Source: Erythroxylum novogranatense (taxonomy: Eukaryota > Streptophyta > Magnoliopsida > Malpighiales > Erythroxylaceae). Taken from it: a DNA stretch of 64,000 bases. The DNA lies in the NCBI GenBank assembly GCA_029891385.1, contig CM057235.1, forward strand, positions 18,283,120 through 18,347,119. Direction: 5' to 3'. This document shows, in pieces, positions 34,998-46,959 of the stretch. Position numbers and translations under genes: made by a program. The notes beneath the pieces are model-generated. The model had not been told where the DNA came from. It made no database searches and saw nothing but the letters and a program-made list of their open reading frames with translations. The stretch's first letter is position 1. Each line of letters begins with the position of its first letter.

Positions 34998-35134
34998 GTT
35001 GTGACCGGAGCAGCCACCGATTAGAGCTAAAGCTCAACGATTGTACTTGGGCCTCAAGCCCCATAGTGATTTAGAGCCTTAGGCTCAATGCTTAATGTGT
35101 CCATATTGGGACAGTTCAGGCACTCGGTCACAAT
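34998..35134 (+). other. Hairpin array, first copy in element A
   Basis: GTTGTGACCG (34998) faces CGGTCACAA (35125). Enclosed stems are GAGCTAAAGCTC, GGGCCTCAAGCCC, GAGCCTTAGGCTC and TGTCC-ATATT-GGGACA. Confidence 0.8.
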
Positions 35135-35398
35135 ACCGTAATAAATTGGAATAGTGTCACATGAACATCTCATATGCATTTGATTAAATTTACTTGATTG
35201 AGTCAAAGGCGAAATGCCTTATGCTTATGTGAAAAATAAAAGTGTTGCTTATGTGATCATATGATATTTTGATCAATGTGAAATTATGAAATCATTGTGA
35301 TGTGATTGATACGTGTCGGACTACGGTCTGATAATATGTGAAAGTGAGTGGATGTGACTGATGCATCACATGGCATAAGTGCTTGAAATATAATGACT

Positions 35399-35574
35399 GT
35401 TGTGACCAGAGTCGCCACCGATCAGAGCTTTAAGCTCAACTAGTGAAAATGAGCTTTGAGCTCATAAGTGATTCAGAGCCTCAGGCTCAACGTTTAATGA
35501 GCCCTGTATCCACCAACGGATAAGGGAAAGTTATTAATGAGCCCTACAAGGGATAGTTTAGGCACTCGATCACA
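35399..35574 (+). other. Hairpin array, second copy in element A
   Basis: A tandem second array: GTTGTGACC (35399) and a decayed TCGATCACA (35566). Stems are GAGCTTTAAGCTC, GAGCTTTGAGCTC, GAGCCTCAGGCTC and CCCT-ACA-AGGG. A is the only member with two full arrays. Confidence 0.78.
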
Positions 35575-35721
35575 GCAAAATAATAAATGAAAAGTGAGTC
35601 TCATGTGCATGTATCGAATATGAATAATGTGAATGTGCAATTCTGTAAACGTGTGAATGTGAAATATTGTGAATGTGCACTATGAAATAAAGTGAGATGT
35701 ATGAATATTGTGTTATGTGAC

Positions 35722-35792
35722 TGGGTGAACCATCGATGATGGTCACTCACTGAGTTCGCAAAACTCACCCAAAATTTGCAATTATTTTTCAG
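35722..35792 (+). other. Three-way junction and acceptor-like site of element A
   Basis: TGGGT/ACCCA encloses ACCATC-GAT-GATGGT and GAGTT/AACTC with one extra loop base. ATTATTTTTCAG follows, ending at 35792. A possible donor, ATTGTGAGTAG, lies at about 30418, on the far side of the nested B. Confidence 0.75.
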
Positions 35793-36146
35793 GATTCAAA
35801 AGAATACCCCATTAGGCAACGGGTGTATGGCAACTGCATGCGAGTGAGAGAAGAGGTCGGGGATTAGTTCGCGTCTGCATTAGTTTCTTCTTCTTATTTA
35901 TGTATAAATTGTGTATTCCAAAATGTGTATAAATGATTAATTGATTTGTGTTATGAAAGGGCCCACGTGGTCATTAAAATTATTATTAACTATATGCGAT
36001 AATTGCCTTCAGCATAGTTTGTGTGTTTGTGAAAAAAAATTTATACTGAGTTTAGTGATGTAGCATGCCACCCTCGCGGGGCACGAACTTGTATATCACC
36101 ATCGATGTCGGGTTCGGGTCATGCGGGAGTGGGGTGTTACAGTCAG

Positions 36147-36260
36147 TTTGAAATCTAAGCTTTTGAAGTACAATCAATTTAGTACTCAATCCGTCTCACA
36201 AGGGCTAATCTATTCAAAATATCCTCTTGAAAAATATCCTCAAATTCCTACCAGAAAATA
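36147..36260 (-). pseudogene. Decayed Gypsy RT, right part across element A
   Basis: The minus strand reads EDIFQEDILNRLALVRRIEY, stop, IDCTSKA, which matches the EDVFP...GLPP(I/L)RGIEHQIDF...GAS block just N-terminal to RT. Its natural continuation lies at 19334 and below on the other side of element A, so the two parts were contiguous before A inserted. Confidence 0.75.
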
Positions 36261-37179
36261 CACAAAACTACTAGGTGAAGTAGCATTAGCATTAATATCA
36301 TAAGAAAGGAAAGTCTTTTGTGTACATAAGAAAAAGCATATAACGCTTGGCCAAGTATGCATCTCTCACATCCCTTACTCAGACTACTAAACTTACACTT
36401 TATCTTTGTATTTATCTCTTATTTTTGCTTTAGCAGCTATTCAAATAACATTCATTTCCTTTTATTTTTGACAATGTCAACAATGATTTTACACACCTTT
36501 TAATGAAATTTTTATCAATTTCTGTATTTTTCATTCTAACTCTGTCATCATCTTCCTTCACGTACTTCAGGAAGATCCTTCTGTGTGTTAGTTGAGGTTA
36601 GTGATTTTGTTAATTACTACGTTTTTGTGAACTTGGTTTAATTTGGGTAGTTGTTTGCGGTTTGAACTTGTTGCATTTTTTATATAAATGATTTGTACTA
36701 ACTAAAACTTGTTTGTAGTATGAACTTCGGTTTATTAGTGAATTAATATAGGATGAGTTTGACTTATATGTTCCAATTATCTTAATTATGTCAATCCGTT
36801 ATTTCATATGATGCTCTTTGAAATAACGGATAGCTTCTCTTTATTTTTCATGTGCCAATTTTTACACTAATCTTTTTAAATTTTTATATGTTAAAATAAT
36901 TTATTAAAGTAAGTATTAATACTTTTATGGATACTTATTATATTTGGAACTAGTACATATTTAATATAGGTTAAATATCAAACTTCTAACATTATTTCTC
37001 TTCTAACAATATATGATTACAAACAAACAAAATCAATCTTCAATTTAAAAATAATTTTGATCTCAACCCATTAATCTTAACCCATAATCCGCGATGGAGC
37101 TTCCATGAGGCTTATCGGTGAAATATACTAGGAGCCTAGGAGTGATAACGAGAACTTGTTTTCTCGATTCACATGTCTT
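36261..37179. other. Spacer between Gypsy relic and CACTA gene
   Basis: AT-rich DNA with no supported gene. The first part may continue the decayed Gypsy pol upstream of RT. CACTA terminal repeats were looked for and not recognised. Confidence 0.5.
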
Positions 37180-38899
37180 ATATTTTGAGTTTATTGAGGG
37201 AGTTGAGGCTTTTATTCATTATACATGTTCTTAACTTGCATATATGGATGAGTCAAAGATCATATGTCTATATAAAAAGTACAAACACATCCGTTTCCTT
37301 CCTATTGATGAAGTTAATGGGCATTTGCTAAGAAAAGGGTTTGTCCCAAATTATTTTGAGTGGACACAACATGGGAAATCGTTGATTTGTAGCATCTCAA
37401 GGGGTAATCAAGCACAATCATCTATGAACTTAAATGAGTTTGAAGGGGAGATTGGATTTAGATCAAATTTTGTGGATGGAAATGAAAATCCTTACATGCA
37501 AATGGTTTATTATGCAAGTCGGTTACCTTTGAGGAAAATATGAAAAATCTTGAAAAAGAACCAAACCCACATGCAAAACAGTTTTTTGACTTATTATAGT
37601 CAGTTGATCAAGAATTATGACCAAATTATGAGACAATGACCCAATTGTCTTCCATTGCTTGAATATTGAACATAAAGTCTATAGGGCATATTTTGGACTG
37701 TAGTTTTGTAACATCCCATCACCGATGAGAATGGTAAATTGGTCATTTGGGACGGGCTAGGATAGTGTAAATATACCTCGGCATGTTCATGCATCATATA
37801 GCCTCTATATTTATCTGAATGGTAATTTTTGTATATGCACATGATTGTACATGCATTCATGACATTTCCTGACATATGTGTCTAAATGTAAATTTTTGTG
37901 AAATATGTGATAATTGTGTTTAAAAACTTGAATTGGAGTGATTTATGTGTGTTTTACATTTTTAGAGACTTTTAGAAATTTTTCTAGAATTTTTGGGAAA
38001 AAATATCCGGATCGGAAAAATTGTCAAGTGGCAGATTGATTAGATTTTCGGTACTGAAAATGACTGTCCAATGGCACTGGACTATTAGACATATGATTTT
38101 AGGAATTTTGAACTTTGAGCCATTGAAATTTGGAGACAAATTGGACTAGAAATTGAATTGGAAGTAGAAAGAACAAAAAAGGGGTTTAAGAAAAAGACAA
38201 GTGGCAAGTGACACATGTCACTTGCATACTTAGTCTTGTTATTAAATTAACCTAAGGTGTTCTAGTTTCTACGACTCTCTCCTTGAAAGTTTTAAAAAAA
38301 TTACTTTGAAAGTTTAAGAAGTTCTCTCATCCGTAGGTGTTCTTCCTCTCCTTCTTCGTTGGTGTGCTTCATCCATACCAAGAACTTTTCTTGTCTACTT
38401 GCTTGCTCCTTCTTCCTTCACATACAAAACCAACCTTAAGCCTTGTGATGATGATGATTGGTGTGGGGAAGTGGTGGCCGTAGGTGAGGAGTAAAGGTAG
38501 AAAGTTTGGGGGATTTGAAGATTTGGAGAATTTAAAGTTTGCAACTTGTTTAGGTGAAAATTGTGCATTGTATTCTTTTATTTGGTAGCTAGATGCATTT
38601 ATTGTGATTAATTGTGCATTAATTTCATAAAGATTGTGGTTGGCTTGTTTGGGTATGAGTGTAGGTATGTATGAGGTTGAATGATTAACATGTTTTGGAT
38701 TAGTTTTGATGTTAGAATAATGTTAGATAAATGGTAAATTCAAGTAAGAAGATGGTGTGTTGTGTGCTGCCAAATCTTGATTATTTATTCAAGTGAATGT
38801 CTAGATGAACTTGTGGCTGAATTAGAGACTAAATTGGATGCTTATTGATGTAGGATTGGTGTTGGAATGGAAGAAGTTGAGTTGGATATGAAATATGGA

Positions 38900-40180
38900 A
38901 AATGTTACTTTGTGTAGGTTTCAGATTTTTGCTCATAACTTTTGATATGGTTGTCCGATTGAGATGAACTTTGGCTTAAATTAAACTTAAGAAGTATGGC
39001 TAGATTTCATATGAAGGAAGTTTTGTCCAATTATGGCTTTAAGGGTTTTAAATTTGGCTTGGAAAGTGAGTTGTAAGTGCTATATGAACAGTAATCTGAA
39101 CCTTGTGACCTGAAACTTTGATGATTTGGTCTTCATGAAAGTTGAATATTTTTTTGTTAGCTTTCTAATTCCATTAAGTATGATTTTTTTTGATGTGTAG
39201 ATTGAAAGTTATGGTCTGTAAAAGTTCAGGTGGTAATTCAGCCCAAAATGTGTTTTGTGTGCAAGTGAGTGTTCTGATATTAATTTTGGACTGTTAAGGG
39301 TGAAATTGGCTCAAGTGACCTTCTGGAAAGTTGTATAGGATTGTTGTAGCTTTCTAATGAGGTATTATATGCGAATTTTGGATGTAAGGATTGTTAGATA
39401 TAAATTTGTAAAGTTTTGTTATGGTTTAGGTTAAATGCTGATTTCATAAACCCTAACAGGACAGCCACATTAATGGGAGGAATTGACCTAATTAGAGATG
39501 GGATTTGGTTCTAAGCCCTTCTTGAGAATTATAGTATATTGTCTGAGCTTTTTATTTCTATATGGTATGGAATTTTTCACCAAGGGGATATGGAGTTATG
39601 AATTTTGGAAGATTGGGTTATTGTTGAGAATAATTTAGGTAGGAAGAAGCTTTGCTTGAGAATTTGATTTGGTTAGAGATGGAATTGGCTTCCAAGTCCT
39701 TCATGAGAGTTGTAGTATGTTGACTGATATTTTTATTGATATAAATTATGCATTTTTTGGACATTTGGGTAAGGAGTTATGATTTTTGAAATATTGTGTG
39801 ACTGTTCAGGGGGTCATTTATGGGCAGAACCTTTGATTGAGAATTTGAGTTGTTTAAAGATTGAATTTGCTTCCAAATTGTTCATGAAAGTTGTAGATCA
39901 TGTTTTGATCTTTCGTTTGGCATAAAACTTGAAATTTTTGGTAAAGGGAATGAGAAGTTATGCTCTCTGGAAAAATGTTGTTCTGTTTTGGGACCTTATG
40001 ACTAGGTCGTAACTTTGATTGAATGTTTGATACCCTTAGGGGTGAAATTGGTTCAAGTGTCCTTGAAGGAACTTGTAGGGTTTCTTATTACCTTTCCAAT
40101 GAGACCTTGTTTGTAATTTTTGGATAAGTGTGTAAAGAGTTATGCATGTTAGAAATTTAGATGGTGGAAGAGAGGGAAAT
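38900..40180 (+). repeat. Degenerate ~180-bp tandem modules in element D
   Basis: Units with CTTCATGAGAGTTGTAG, GATATAAATTATG and GGAGTTATGATTTTTG recur roughly every 180 bases. Non-coding. Confidence 0.72.
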
Positions 40181-40966
40181 AAGTGCAAACTCTCTTATCT
40201 TTTGTTTTGTCCTAAAGCTTCTTTTGCTTATATCTTTTTCATTCGACCTCCGATTGACCTGATTCTTGAGGCATTAGATTTGTATAATATTTAATTTCAT
40301 TTATTTGTAAAATTGAGAATTTTTAGAGCTGAAATTGTCAGGGATTGGTTAGGTCGAAGTGAGAGGATCGGGTAATGATTTTTTTTATTCGTGTTTTATT
40401 TATAATTGGACCTATAGAGGTCCAAATTGGGTGATTTTAGTGTCTATGGCTTTCTAATGTTTCAAGGAAATTTCAGTGATGGAAAATTGTGGAATAGTGC
40501 TGGGAATGTCACGAACATGCATTGTACACATCTAAATTGCTACATGTGCATTATTTAATATATCTAATTGTGTATTTGGTAACATGTGAATATTTTGAAT
40601 GTTATAGAGGCACAGTTGGAACGTCATCCCACGGACGTTGCCGAAACTTTCCGGCATTAGCTCGGAAGCTATTTGGTGAGTAACCTAGATGGTTTCTCAA
40701 TTATTAATTGTTTATAATTTTGCACTTATAACACTGTGGAGAATAATGGTGGGCTTGTGCGTTTGTTTATGCCTGGATTCCGGACTGAAGGTGTCCGATG
40801 TATTGGGAGATTATGACATAGGAGTGCTTTACTTGTTATTGTGACTTTAATGTGATTGAGTGTGAACTATTTGTTGACTGTGTTAATTTGGGATCGATTA
40901 TGATGTTGGCTCTGCTTTATTTCGACATATGCATTCCATGCATAAAGGTATGATCAGTAATTGACA

Positions 40967-41096
40967 GTTGTGACCGGAGCAGCCACTGAGAGCTTAAAGC
41001 TCAACGTAATTGGGCCTCGAGTCCACAGTAATTCAGAGCCTCAGGCTCACCGATTAATGCGCCCTTATTGGGACAGTTTAGGCACTCGGTCACAAC
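40967..41096 (+). other. Hairpin array of element D
   Basis: GTTGTGACCG faces CGGTCACAAC. Stems are GAGCTTAAAGCTC, GGGCCTCGAGTCC (one G-T pair), GAGCCTCAGGCTC and CCC-TTATT-GGG. Confidence 0.85.
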
Positions 41097-41261
41097 AACG
41101 TAATAAACTGGAAAAGAGTCACATGCGCATTACATGTGCATTTGATTGAATGTTTTTGATTGAGTGAAAGGTAAAACGCCTTGTGTTTATGTGAACAATC
41201 ATGTGGTACTTCTGAATGTGTTATTATGGTATAACTGTGCTCTGTTTGACTATTGCATGAA

Positions 41262-41312
41262 TTGGGTGAACCATCGATGATGGTTCCTCACTGAGTTCGC
41301 AAACTCACCCAA
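41262..41312 (+). other. Three-way junction of element D
   Basis: Identical in stems to element B: TTGGGT/ACCCAA around ACCATC-GAT-GATGGT and GAGTT-CGCA-AACTC. Confidence 0.8.
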
Positions 41313-42095
41313 AATTGTAAATTATTTTTCAGGACTGAGAGAGTAGACTCCTAGCTCTAGAGAGACTTTTCCTGCCGTGTAGATCATGTTGGCATGAGAA
41401 GTCATGACTCACAGGTCGGTCAACTGGCATTTTTGAGGGATGACCTAGTTAGGCTTTTTGTGTTAGATTTCTTTTGGAGTAATGTACAGATAGTGAAAAA
41501 CTGACAGTTATGTAAATTACTGCTTTTGATGATATGAAATGAGAAAAATTTATGGTTTCAAAAATTAGTGATTTTCAGCATTGATGCTTTATGATTTGAT
41601 GCCAAGTGAGGTACAGTAGTGATTGTTCTTAGTTCACCCTTATCGTAGGATATGTATCGGAATGACCTACGAACGTCCCGGTGTATACCCTATGATAAGA
41701 GGGTGCTACAAGTTTTGATAAAATTCTAAAATGCTATAATGAATCATTGTCTCCTCATCATATAATGGTTTATAGTTTTTACAATATGAAGAAACTTATT
41801 AGGATCTTGGTTTGCTTGTTGAAAAGATTGATTATTACAAATTGGGATGTATGTTGTATTTGGGAAGATGATGTGAAATTATAAGAGCGCAAATTTTGTG
41901 GTCAATCTAGGTTTAAGCCTAGAAAGCGTTGTATGAAACAAAAGTAGTACCCTAGAAGTGGATGTATTATTTCCCGCTAACTCTGAGACTTTAAAGACTT
42001 TATGCTTCTGATATTACTACATCTCACATGAGATGGCATAATGAACATGAATAGGATGATGAAATAATGAGCCATCCATTAGATGCATTGGCATG

Positions 42096-42273
42096 CAACG
42101 ACGGAGCTACATGGGGGCCAGTGGTGCACTGGGCCCCCCAAGGTTTTTTTTTTAAAATTATTATATATATATATATATGGAGTTATTTAAGGGTCGGTGA
42201 TATATTGGCCCCCCCAAAATTTAAAAAATTAATATTCGGACCCTCCTATATTAAATTTTTGACTCCGTCACTG
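42096..42273. mobile_element. hAT-type MITE, 178 bp, inside the CACTA gene
   Basis: Ends CAACGACGGAG and CTCCGTCACTG are imperfect terminal inverted repeats. A perfect 8-bp TSD TTGGCATG lies at 42088-42095 and 42274-42281. The interior has a short TA run and GGGGCC-type words. It has no coding capacity. The 8-bp duplication and size indicate a non-autonomous hAT element. Confidence 0.92.
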
Positions 42274-44980
42274 TTGGCATGGAAACATTTCAATGACACC
42301 CATCTTGAGTTTGCAACAAAAAGTTGAACTGTTAGGTTGGGATGTTGACGGATGGATTCCAATCTTTTGGTCAATCCGGCTAGCAATATTCATTATAGCC
42401 AATCATAATTATTCCTTAAAATTTGCCTCCATGGGTGTGTATGAAAGACACATATATATTCTTGACAGTGATTGTGCCAGGGCCTATAAATCCAAAGCAT
42501 AAAATTGATGCTTTCTTACAACTATTGATATCTGAATTGCAGCATCTTTGGAAATATGATGTTTAGACATATGATGTGTTTTTGAAACAAAATTTTGTGT
42601 TGAGAGCGACTTTGATGTGGACCATTAGTGATTTTTCAGCATATTCTATGTTGTCTGGATGGAGCACAATAGGAAAATTAGCTTGTCTTTATTGTGGTAA
42701 TGATTCTGATGCATTTTATCTTCCAAACAGAGGCAAAACGTGTTGGTTTGACAATCACAAGAAATTTCTTTCTCTAGATCATCCATTTAGATGCAATAAA
42801 CAAAATTTTATTAAGAATAGAATGGTAAAAACACCTCCTCCCCTCACAAAGATGGTGAAGAGATTTTGTAGGAGGTTGAAGAATTAGGCTTGCTAAAAGT
42901 TACAAAATTTGAAGCTGATGAAGTAAATACAAGCATTAGTAAAACCTTTGGTTAGAGAAAACAAAGCATCTTTGGGGATTTGCCATATTGGAAGACTAAT
43001 TTGGTACGTCACAATCTAGATGTGATGCATATTGATTTTTTTTTTGACAATTTACTCAACACCATAATGAACATTGAAGGAAGGACAAAAGATAATGCAA
43101 AATCACGAGCTGATTTGCAACTTTTTTGTAGAATGAATGAGTTACATAAGGATCTTCGCATCGGTAAATATTTGAAAGCATGTTACACTTTGGATCAAAA
43201 ATAAAATAAAATTTTGTGTGAATGGTTGAAAAGTCTAAAGTTTCCCGATGGTTATGTTTCAAACTTGGGAAGTGTGTTGACAAGAGGAAGTACAAATTAT
43301 TTATGATGAAAAGTCATGATTGTCATGTGTTTATGCAAAGGTTGATTTCAATTGCATTTCGGGAGTAGCTACCGATTAAGGTGTGGGAAGTAATAATAGA
43401 AATAAGTTTGTTTTTCAAAAGTTTAACAGCATCTGAAATAAGTTGGCTGACATGGAAAAACTAAAAAGGAAAATTCTAGTAATTTTATGCAAGTTAGAAG
43501 GGTGTTTTTCTCCAAACTTCTTTGACTGTATGGAGTATCTACCTGTGCATTTAGCACACGAGGCATAACTAACCAGTCTAGTTCAATATCGATGGATGTT
43601 TCCATTTAAGAGGTAATTCAAATTCAAATTATTGTAATAGAACTAATAACATGTTTTAACTAGTAAATTGTAATAACCATATTCTCTAATATAGTTATTT
43701 GCATCAGTTGAAGAAAAATGTCAAAAATAAGACTATAGTTGAGGGTTTGATATGTAATGCTTATTTAGTGGAAGAAGCTAGTACATTTTGTTCACATTAT
43801 TTAGAGCCGCATGTTCACACAAGAGAAAGAAAAGTTTCTCGTAAAGACGATCGGGGGAGGAATGAGTGATGCTAATGGTAACTTATCCTTTTTCACATAT
43901 CTTGGATGAACATATGAACGTCCAACAAGAACAATGTTAATAGAGGAAGAAATTGAGGCTGCCCATGGTTACATTTTTTTGAACTATCAAGAGGTTCAAC
44001 CTTTCATGCAGTAAGTTCGAAATGATTATCTCAGCTTTCAAATTTTGTATTGTTTATAACTGAAATACATAATAATGTATTTAGAATATACGAGAAATTG
44101 TTACACGAAATAATGTCGGACAACACACAAGATGATATAAATAAAGAAGTTAGAAGATACTTTCCTCGATGCTTCGAGAGATATGTAAGTTTTCACTTAC
44201 AAATATTCAAATAATTGAATTATAAGATTTAACTTTTCAAATGACATTATACTCTTTGATATGATAATTTCTTTTATATAGGCCTTAGAAAATTCAATAA
44301 AGAACAAGTTTATTTGTGATCTTGCAAAAGGATCTCTGCGAACTATTAAATCGTATCCGGTGTATTTCATTAATGGATACAAATATAATGTTTATAGTAT
44401 GGCAATAATAAACAGTGAAGTTTGCATACAGGGAGAATTGATCGATTACCATGGTAAAATTATTAAGATACTTGAAATTGAGTACCCTGCATTGCCAATA
44501 AAGCGAAGTGTGATATTTAAGTGTGACTAGTTTGACCTGACTCCAAATGTTGGAACAAAAGTGCATAGCTGATACAATCTAGTCGAAATCAACAATCGAA
44601 GAAGATTGAGACAATTTGAACCCTTCGTGTTGGCAATGCAAGCAAAATATGTGTGTTATGTCCCTTTCTTGAGTCTACGACGAGATAAGTCAGATTGGTT
44701 GGTCGTTTGCAAAGTTAAGCCTACAGATGTTTTTGAATCACATGGAAAAGGAGAACAGAGAATTGAAAGTGAAGCATTTCAAGAAGATGTTTATGAAATA
44801 AATGCATGTGTCACATATGACGATAATGAGCCTTTGAAGGATCCATCTAACAGATATGTTGAAATCTCATCTAGAAACGATGATAAGGGCCAGAGATCTG
44901 AAGAAGACCCGAAATTTGATTCTTATTCTTCAGAAAAAGAAGATGATTGTAATTTACAATTAAGTTATGATAGCGATTAA

Positions 44981-45757
44981 TTTTTGTTTATAATTGAATA
45001 TTGTATTCAACAAATCAATTATTTCCTTTTCAGTATATTATGTAAAATATTTAATTCAAATTCTTAATTAAGGAATGTCAACATGGTGATTAGTTTCGGA
45101 TGGTAGTAATTCATTCCGTTGGGAGGAATGTGACAAAATTGTCCCTACTGAAGGAATAAACAATGCAGAAAAATGTCCACTTCATACACTAATGATCGTT
45201 TGCCTTCCATGGCTGATCTTCTGCTTCAAGGAGTTTACTGTAGTATGAACAATATCACTTTCCTTATCATGTACATCTCATTTCCTTTTATGAAGCTAAT
45301 ATATATATATTCACATTTGATGGTATATACTACATGCTGTTTTAAGCTTCCTTGACTCTCGAAGATAACATGTAAGCCTATGGAGGCGGAAGCAATGTCA
45401 AAATCCATAAAGGATTAGGGAAATTGGTTATTTTGGAACATTCGTCAATTCTGTAGACCTCGTCTAGACATTCACGTATGCACATCACTCTAAATTTGGT
45501 TTGTTTACTGGTTTTGTAATATGACAATATCTAAGTTTTATACTCATTATGTTTTAGGAAAACCGTTTTGTATTGGTAGTTCATCTAGAGAGTTTGTCTT
45601 CCATACTAAATCTGACGACTCATTTACTGTATCATCTACAAGTTTAGTTATAACAGAGACATTGTTATAAGAAGGTGTTAAAAACCATACTCCTGGGGGA
45701 AGATATATCACTGTTTCAATTGGTGTGTTCGAACATATGAGGACCCTTCTCGGGAAT
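44981..45757. other. Spacer before the second Gypsy copy
   Basis: AT-rich DNA. It may include the CACTA 3' region, but no terminal repeat was recognised. A 72-codon minus-strand frame at 45547-45765 contains IYLPPGVWF but has no convincing homology. Confidence 0.5.
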
Positions 45758-45759
45758 CC

Positions 45760-46770
45760 AATCATCGAGGAATTGTTAGAGGAACTACATGGTGCTCAAT
45801 TCTTCACTAAGCTTGACTTACGATCCAGATATCATCAGATTCGCACACATCCAAATGATGTGGCCAAGACTACATTCCATATACATCATGGCCATTTTGA
45901 GTTCTTAGTGATGCCATTTGGCCTTACCAATGCACCCTTCACATTCCAGGCTTTCATGAACGACATTTTTTGTCCTTATCTTCAGAAATTTGTCTTGGTC
46001 TTCTTTGATGATATTTTTATCTATAGCAGGAGTTTAGTAGAACACCTATCTCACTTCCGGGAGGTTTTCTCAATCTTACACCAAAACCAACTTTTCTTAA
46101 AGCGTTCTAAATGCTTTATTGCTCAGACTACAGTTTCTTATTTGGGCCATCAAATTTTTTGCTATAGGAGTTTCTATTGCAATAAAATCAAAGCGATGAC
46201 TCAATGCCCGCAACCAACCACCGTTAAGGGCTTACGGGGTTTTCTTGGATTAACGGGTTACTATCAAAGGTTTTTTAAGGATTACAATAAAATTATTACA
46301 CCCTTAACATCCATGCTTAAGAAAACTCTTTCAATTGGACCCTGGAGGCAACTATGGCCTTCGAGCATTTAAAGGTGAACCTGATTACAACACCGATTCT
46401 CGTTTTACCAGATTTCTTAATGCCATTTGAGATCAAGTGTGATGTTTTGGGGAGTGGTATAGGCGCGGTTCTGCAACAGAATGGGCAATCTGTGACTTAT
46501 TTTAGTTGAATCTTCGCTGATCGGCATCATCGTCTTCCAGCCTATGAAAAAAATTGATTGCTTTGTCTAAAGTTATGTTTCACTGGCGCCCATACCTTTG
46601 GGAAACTAAGTTTTTGGTTCACACAGATCATTACAGTCTTAAATATTTATTGGAGCAGCAAAACTCCACGATTCCACAACAATGTTGGCTGAGTAAACTT
46701 TTGCTTTATGATTTTACCATGGAGTATAAGGCTGGCCACGAAAACATTGTAGCAGATGCTTTATCTTGTT
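45760..46770 (+). pseudogene. Reverse transcriptase and RNase H of Gypsy copy 2
   Basis: One frame stays open to 46372 with [38 protein letters not shown] and [16 protein letters not shown], longer than in copy 1. A frameshift near 46330 and further stops follow. RNase H shows [24 protein letters not shown] and NIVADALS. Confidence 0.9.
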
Positions 46771-46959
46771 AGTTTGAAGATAATGATCAATCTTTACTTG
46801 CTATTTCTATGCCTTTATTGACTCTTTTTGATCACGTTAGTCAGGAAATTGCTACCAAATTTAAATTACAACAGTTGATTAGCAAAATTCAGCAAGGGAA
46901 GTAGTTGGTCCTTGGAAGTTGTTGGATGGTCTAATTTTCTTCAAAAATAGAGTTTACTT

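Larger units (their letters stand above)
19335..36141 (+). mobile_element. LTR-like non-coding element A (hosts C and B)
   Basis: It begins TGTAACATCCCATC and ends GAGTGGGGTGTTACA. Flanks are GTTAG and GTCAG, a TSD with one mismatch. Element-owned pieces are 19335-20354, 28412-30548 and 34827-36141, about 4.5 kb in total. TG...CA ends with a 5-bp duplication indicate an LTR-type insertion. No primer-binding site, internal domain or protein gene was seen, so it is best explained as a solo long LTR. It sits inside the decayed Gypsy pol relic. Confidence 0.8.
40676..41332 (+). other. Intron-like segment of element D
   Basis: ATTTG|GTGAGTAACC to ATTATTTTTCAG|GACTG, 657 bases, bracketing modules 1 and 2. 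Confidence 0.45.
37707..41710 (+). mobile_element. LTR-like non-coding element D inside the CACTA gene
   Basis: Begins TGTAACATCCCATCACC and ends AAGAGGGTGCTACA, with a perfect TSD AGTTT at 37702-37706 and 41711-41715; 4004 bp. It has the family order but lacks the GC-rich cassette, keeping the TTCGACCTCCGATTGACC block (about 40240). Its final ~350 bases match F, not A or B, so D and F form a second 3'-end subtype. A GCAAGTGACA/TGTCACTTGC hairpin lies at about 38203-38224. Confidence 0.9.
37180..44980 (+). pseudogene. CACTA (En/Spm) TNP2-type transposase, interrupted
   Basis: The N-terminal block is readable as IEGVEAFIHY and DEVNGHLLRKGFVPNYFEW (37187-37370). After element D it resumes with YNMKKLIRIL. 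Beyond the MITE come WKHFNDTH, the transposase core FSAYSMLSGWSTIGKLACLYC (42636-42700, only part quoted), RHNLDVMHIDFFFDN and SLKFPDGYVSNLG (43230). A DUF4218-like part follows (SHDCHVFMQRL-like, PVHLAHEA), then a DUF4216-like end with IEYPALPIKRSVIFKC and SLRRDKSDWLVV (44490-44720). Possible introns lie at about 44012-44080 and 44186-44282. Stops and frameshifts are frequent. The last open part, 44606-44980, ends in an acidic tail. Confidence 0.88.

Noticed and set aside
37180..44980. A cellular gene of unknown function from the several open frames here
   Set aside because: The blocks follow CACTA TNP2 order and are broken by stops and two insertions.
45547..45765. 72-codon minus-strand frame with IYLPPGVWF
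   Set aside because: A passing likeness to a glycosidase motif, without supporting residues or neighbours.
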